A stretch of DNA of 64,000 bases from Lachnospiraceae bacterium. Its GTDB lineage: Bacteria > Bacillota > Clostridia > Lachnospirales > Lachnospiraceae. A program made the position numbers and the translations under genes. The DNA lies in contig CAJTEE010000005.1 in assembly GCA_910575275.1 (NCBI GenBank), positions 186,001 to 250,000 of the forward strand, written 5' to 3'. This document shows positions 61,842 to 64,000 of this stretch, one piece after another; position 1 is the stretch's first letter, and the number at the start of each line of letters is the position of its first letter. Below the pieces are notes generated by a model that was not told the origin of the DNA, searched no databases, and saw nothing but the letters and a program-made list of their open reading frames with translations.

Positions 61842-62885
61842 ATGCTGACAAAAATCCACGAAGGCCCGGATATCTTCAAAATCGACGTTCCTCTCCCCAA
61901 TAACCCCCTAAAAAACCTGAACTGCTACATAATCCAGGACAATAAAGACACGCTCATCATAGACACAGGCTTTAACCGCCCGGAATGCAAAGAAGCCCTT
62001 CTGGCGGGGCTGGACGAACTGCAGGCAGACTGGGAGCGGACAAACCTGTTCCTGACCCACCTCCACTCCGACCATACCGGCCTGGCCCCGGCTCTGATGC
62101 GGGGAAAGCCTGGAAAAATCTACATCAGCCAAATCGACCATATGATTTTAAACGGCAGCATCCGGGGCGAACGCTGGAAAGAAGTGGACGAAATCTACTT
62201 CCGGGAAGGCTTTACAAGAGAACAGCTAAAAGAGCTGCGAACCTCCAATCCGGCCAGGGGGCTGCTGCCTGAAAGCCTCTTTGAGGCGGAGCATGTCGCA
62301 GACGGTGACAAGATTCATGTCGGGAGATGGGAGCTTCGCTGTGTGTCCGTGCCGGGGCATACGCCGGGACAGATGTGCCTGTACTGTGCGGAAAAAAAGC
62401 TGATGTTCACGGCCGACCATGTTTTATTTGACATAACGCCGAATATCACGACATGGCAGGAGCAGAAGGACTCTCTGGGAAAGTACCTGGACAGCCTGGT
62501 GCGGTTCCGTGGCTTTGAGATGGAGACGGCGTTGCCTGCCCACAGGCAGAATCATATGGATGTGTATGAGCGGATTTGCCAGATCATCGAACACCATCTG
62601 GTACGGCTTGAGGAGACCGTCGACACACTTGCGGCATTCCCTGGGACGCATGCCATGCAGATCGCTTCGGGACTTAAATGGTCCATGCGGGGAAAAACCT
62701 GGGAAGAATTCCCGCTGTCACAACGCTGGTTTGCAGTGGGAGAGACGGCGGCGCACCTGGATTATCTGATCTGCCGCGGGATGGCAAAAAAGAAAGAAGG
62801 AGAGCAAAACGCATACTGCCTTCTCGAACCTGCCGGAGAATGTAAGATGCGGCTTAGGAAAATTTGGGACGGGTACAGAGAATAA
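61842..62885 (+). CDS. Cytosolic metallo-beta-lactamase-fold hydrolase
   Basis: A 347-residue protein without signal peptide. LIIDTGFNRPECKEAL, then FLTHLHSDHTG (zinc ligands), VPGHTPGQMCLYC and MFTADHVLFD are the ordered metallo-beta-lactamase motifs. The C-terminal helical extension (about 230-347, including AGLKWSMRGKTWEEFPLSQRW-like sequence) resembles proteins near glyoxalase-II and beta-lactamase-like group. The substrate is unknown. It faces the IclR gene across a shared terminator. Confidence 0.75.
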   Translation: MLTKIHEGPDIFKIDVPLPNNPLKNLNCYIIQDNKDTLIIDTGFNRPECKEALLAGLDELQADWERTNLFLTHLHSDHTGLAPALMRGKPGKIYISQIDHMILNGSIRGERWKEVDEIYFREGFTREQLKELRTSNPARGLLPESLFEAEHVADGDKIHVGRWELRCVSVPGHTPGQMCLYCAEKKLMFTADHVLFDITPNITTWQEQKDSLGKYLDSLVRFRGFEMETALPAHRQNHMDVYERICQIIEHHLVRLEETVDTLAAFPGTHAMQIASGLKWSMRGKTWEEFPLSQRWFAVGETAAHLDYLICRGMAKKKEGEQNAYCLLEPAGECKMRLRKIWDGYRE

Positions 62886-62892
62886 TAGAAGT

Positions 62893-62921
62893 GCGGCCCC
62901 GCTTTATGCGGGGCCGCTTCG
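62893..62921. terminator. Bidirectional terminator
   Basis: GCGGCCCCGC and GCGGGGCCGC form a perfect 10-bp stem with loop TTTAT, between the converging hydrolase and IclR genes. T-runs on either side are weak. Confidence 0.65.
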
Positions 62922-62956
62922 ACGTGCTTGTGTGCGAAGCAAACGCCTTTTTAAGC

Positions 62957-63721
62957 TCAGGGATCACGGACTCCCTCATACCCCAGATCGGCCGACAGCT
63001 CCGCCGCATAATGCTGGACGAGCTGTCTTTGTGAGAGGAGATGTGCATCGTTTTCGATGCGGACCTTGGGGGCGATGATGCCGATGGAGCCGGCAAGCCG
63101 GCCGGAGGAATTGAAGATAGGGGCACCGATCCCGACCGCATCATTGACGTATTCGCCGCGCGTGATCGCAAAGCCGTCACAGCGGATCTGTGCAAGCTCT
63201 TTTCTCAGGACGTTTGGCTCTGTCTCCGGAAACGCGCGGTCATGGAGCACGACCGTATTTAGATAGTCTTCAATGAAAGAAGGCGCCTGCCATGCCAAAA
63301 GGACCTTGCGGATTGCACCGCAATGCAGAAACATTTCGTAGCCGAATTCTTCGACGACCTTTAAATGGCTGGGGCCGTCCACTTTTTCGATGACAAGGCC
63401 TTTGCTGCCGACCGGGATAATCAGATAGGAATCCTCTTTTGTCTCTTTGGTCAATGCAGCAAGAACCGGGCCGGCGGCATCCTGCAAACGGATGCCGCGG
63501 GCGGCCGCCCTTCCCAACGGAATCAGAGCCGGCCCCAGGCGATAGGTGTGGGCCCTTTCATCACGTATAACATATTTTTTATCGCAAAAGGTCTGCAGGA
63601 TCCGGTGTACCGTGCTGGGGGGCAGATCCATGGTCTCGGCCAGCTCTGCGATAGAAAAGCTTCCGTTTTTTTCTTTCAGGACTTCAAGGAGCTCCATAGA
63701 GCGGAGAAGGCTCTGGATCAT
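62957..63721 (-). CDS. IclR family transcription regulator
   Basis: A 254-residue protein with the N-terminal winged helix (FSIAELAETMDLPPSTVHRIL) and the C-terminal ligand domain (LALTKETKEDSYLI-like start, AITRGEYVNDAVGIGAPIFN, and GSIGIIAP). It binds a small molecule and controls nearby genes. Its ATG overlaps the previous gene's stop (ATGA), so it is translated together with the partial gene upstream. Targets are unknown; the hydrolase opposite is a candidate. Confidence 0.88.
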   Translation of the reverse strand: MIQSLLRSMELLEVLKEKNGSFSIAELAETMDLPPSTVHRILQTFCDKKYVIRDERAHTYRLGPALIPLGRAAARGIRLQDAAGPVLAALTKETKEDSYLIIPVGSKGLVIEKVDGPSHLKVVEEFGYEMFLHCGAIRKVLLAWQAPSFIEDYLNTVVLHDRAFPETEPNVLRKELAQIRCDGFAITRGEYVNDAVGIGAPIFNSSGRLAGSIGIIAPKVRIENDAHLLSQRQLVQHYAAELSADLGYEGVRDP

Positions 63722-64000
63722 GCATTCGCATCCTCCGTATCTTCTTCGACGGTTGTCCCGGGGGCTTTTAAGTCCGCCTCATGCCCGGCTGCCTGTGCCT
63801 CCGCCTCCTCGGCAGGCGCGGGCGCGTCGTCGGAGGAGTGGGATTTGGCCGGATCAAGCGTGATATAAGTGCGGTTTCCCGCATCCTGGCAGGGGACTGG
63901 GCTGTCATGCTCCGTTTCTTCCGCATTTTCCTCATAGTCATGAAAATCTTTGTCAAGCTCATCGTTAAAAGATCTGTATTTCAAAAAATAAGAAATCCCC
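63718..64000 (-). CDS. C-terminal part of a gene upstream of iclR (partial)
   Basis: The frame is open to the window edge and reads YFLKYRSFNDELDKDF, then an acidic, Glu/Ala/Pro-rich low-complexity tail. A TTG at 63984 could be a start but has no ribosome site, so a longer protein beginning outside is likelier. It overlaps the IclR start by 4 bases. The tail resembles those of membrane or secreted Clostridial proteins but no family can be named. Confidence 0.5.
   Translation of the reverse strand, partial: GISYFLKYRSFNDELDKDFHDYEENAEETEHDSPVPCQDAGNRTYITLDPAKSHSSDDAPAPAEEAEAQAAGHEADLKAPGTTVEEDTEDANA

Noticed and set aside
1-64000. CRISPR array, tRNA or rRNA genes
   Set aside because: No regularly spaced direct repeats, cloverleaf-like sequences or rRNA-like stretches were seen on either strand.

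Overview
The window reads as a chromosomal segment of a Gram-positive anaerobic gut-type Clostridium, most likely of the Lachnospiraceae. The evidence is strong AGGAGG ribosome sites, GTG/TTG starts, a complete 2-hydroxyglutarate glutamate-fermentation cluster, DivIVA-like and YesM/YesN-like regulators, and SOS boxes of the GAAC-N4-GTTC type. No rRNA, tRNA or CRISPR array is visible.

Bases 1-21.4 kb hold a plus-strand extracellular polysaccharide cluster. It encodes a pyruvyl-transferase-family protein, an acylation module (carrier protein, AMP ligase and two acyltransferase-3 proteins), a WecG/TagA transferase, two GT4 glycosyltransferases and a CDP-glycerol-type transferase. It also has two Wzz-like co-polymerases (one fused to a degenerate GGDEF domain), Wzy, Wzx, a GH26 hydrolase and two SGNH hydrolases. 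A tiny DivIVA-like protein sits inside it.

Bases 21.8-31.5 kb are gcdD-gcdC-gcdB-gctA-gctB-gcdA-hgdC-hgdA-hgdB, encoding the Na+-pumping glutaconyl-CoA decarboxylase, glutaconate CoA-transferase, and 2-hydroxyglutaryl-CoA dehydratase with its activator. There is a strong promoter in front, a probable second promoter before hgdC and a clear terminator after hgdB.

Bases about 31.6-53.2 kb are visibly AT-richer and form an unusual phage-tail-like element. A leftward operon from about 50.7 kb encodes two small proteins, a probable single-subunit (YonO/RdRP-like, DxDxD) RNA polymerase, a helical protein in the position of a tail chaperone, a probable tail-tube protein with an Ig-like domain, a CHAP endolysin, a Hol118-like holin, a membrane coiled-coil protein and a tail fibre. 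A tyrosine recombinase, a zinc-ribbon protein and a 1911-residue tape-measure protein with cell-wall-binding repeats follow. Capsid, portal and terminase genes are not seen. The fibre gene lies in a probable 1.17 kb invertible segment: a second C-terminal fibre cassette sits in opposite orientation, and both carry an in-frame 13-bp inverted repeat next to the recombinase. SOS-like boxes occur at the left-end promoter, in front of the recombinase and at the divergent right-end promoters, which also serve a sigma-factor-like gene. A DUF262 protein and a small partner, and a secreted metallo-beta-lactamase-fold cargo gene, complete the element.

Bases 53.2-64 kb hold a decayed AAA-ATPase/nuclease pseudogene and a histidine kinase/AraC response-regulator pair. 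These are followed by a ferric-iron-type ABC transporter with a direct-repeat operator, a metallo-beta-lactamase-fold hydrolase, and an IclR regulator with an upstream partial gene. Two copies of a 162-bp palindromic MITE-like repeat (51.6 and 61.6 kb, opposite orientation) and a second palindromic repeat family (21.6 and 31.5 kb) are scattered between operons.
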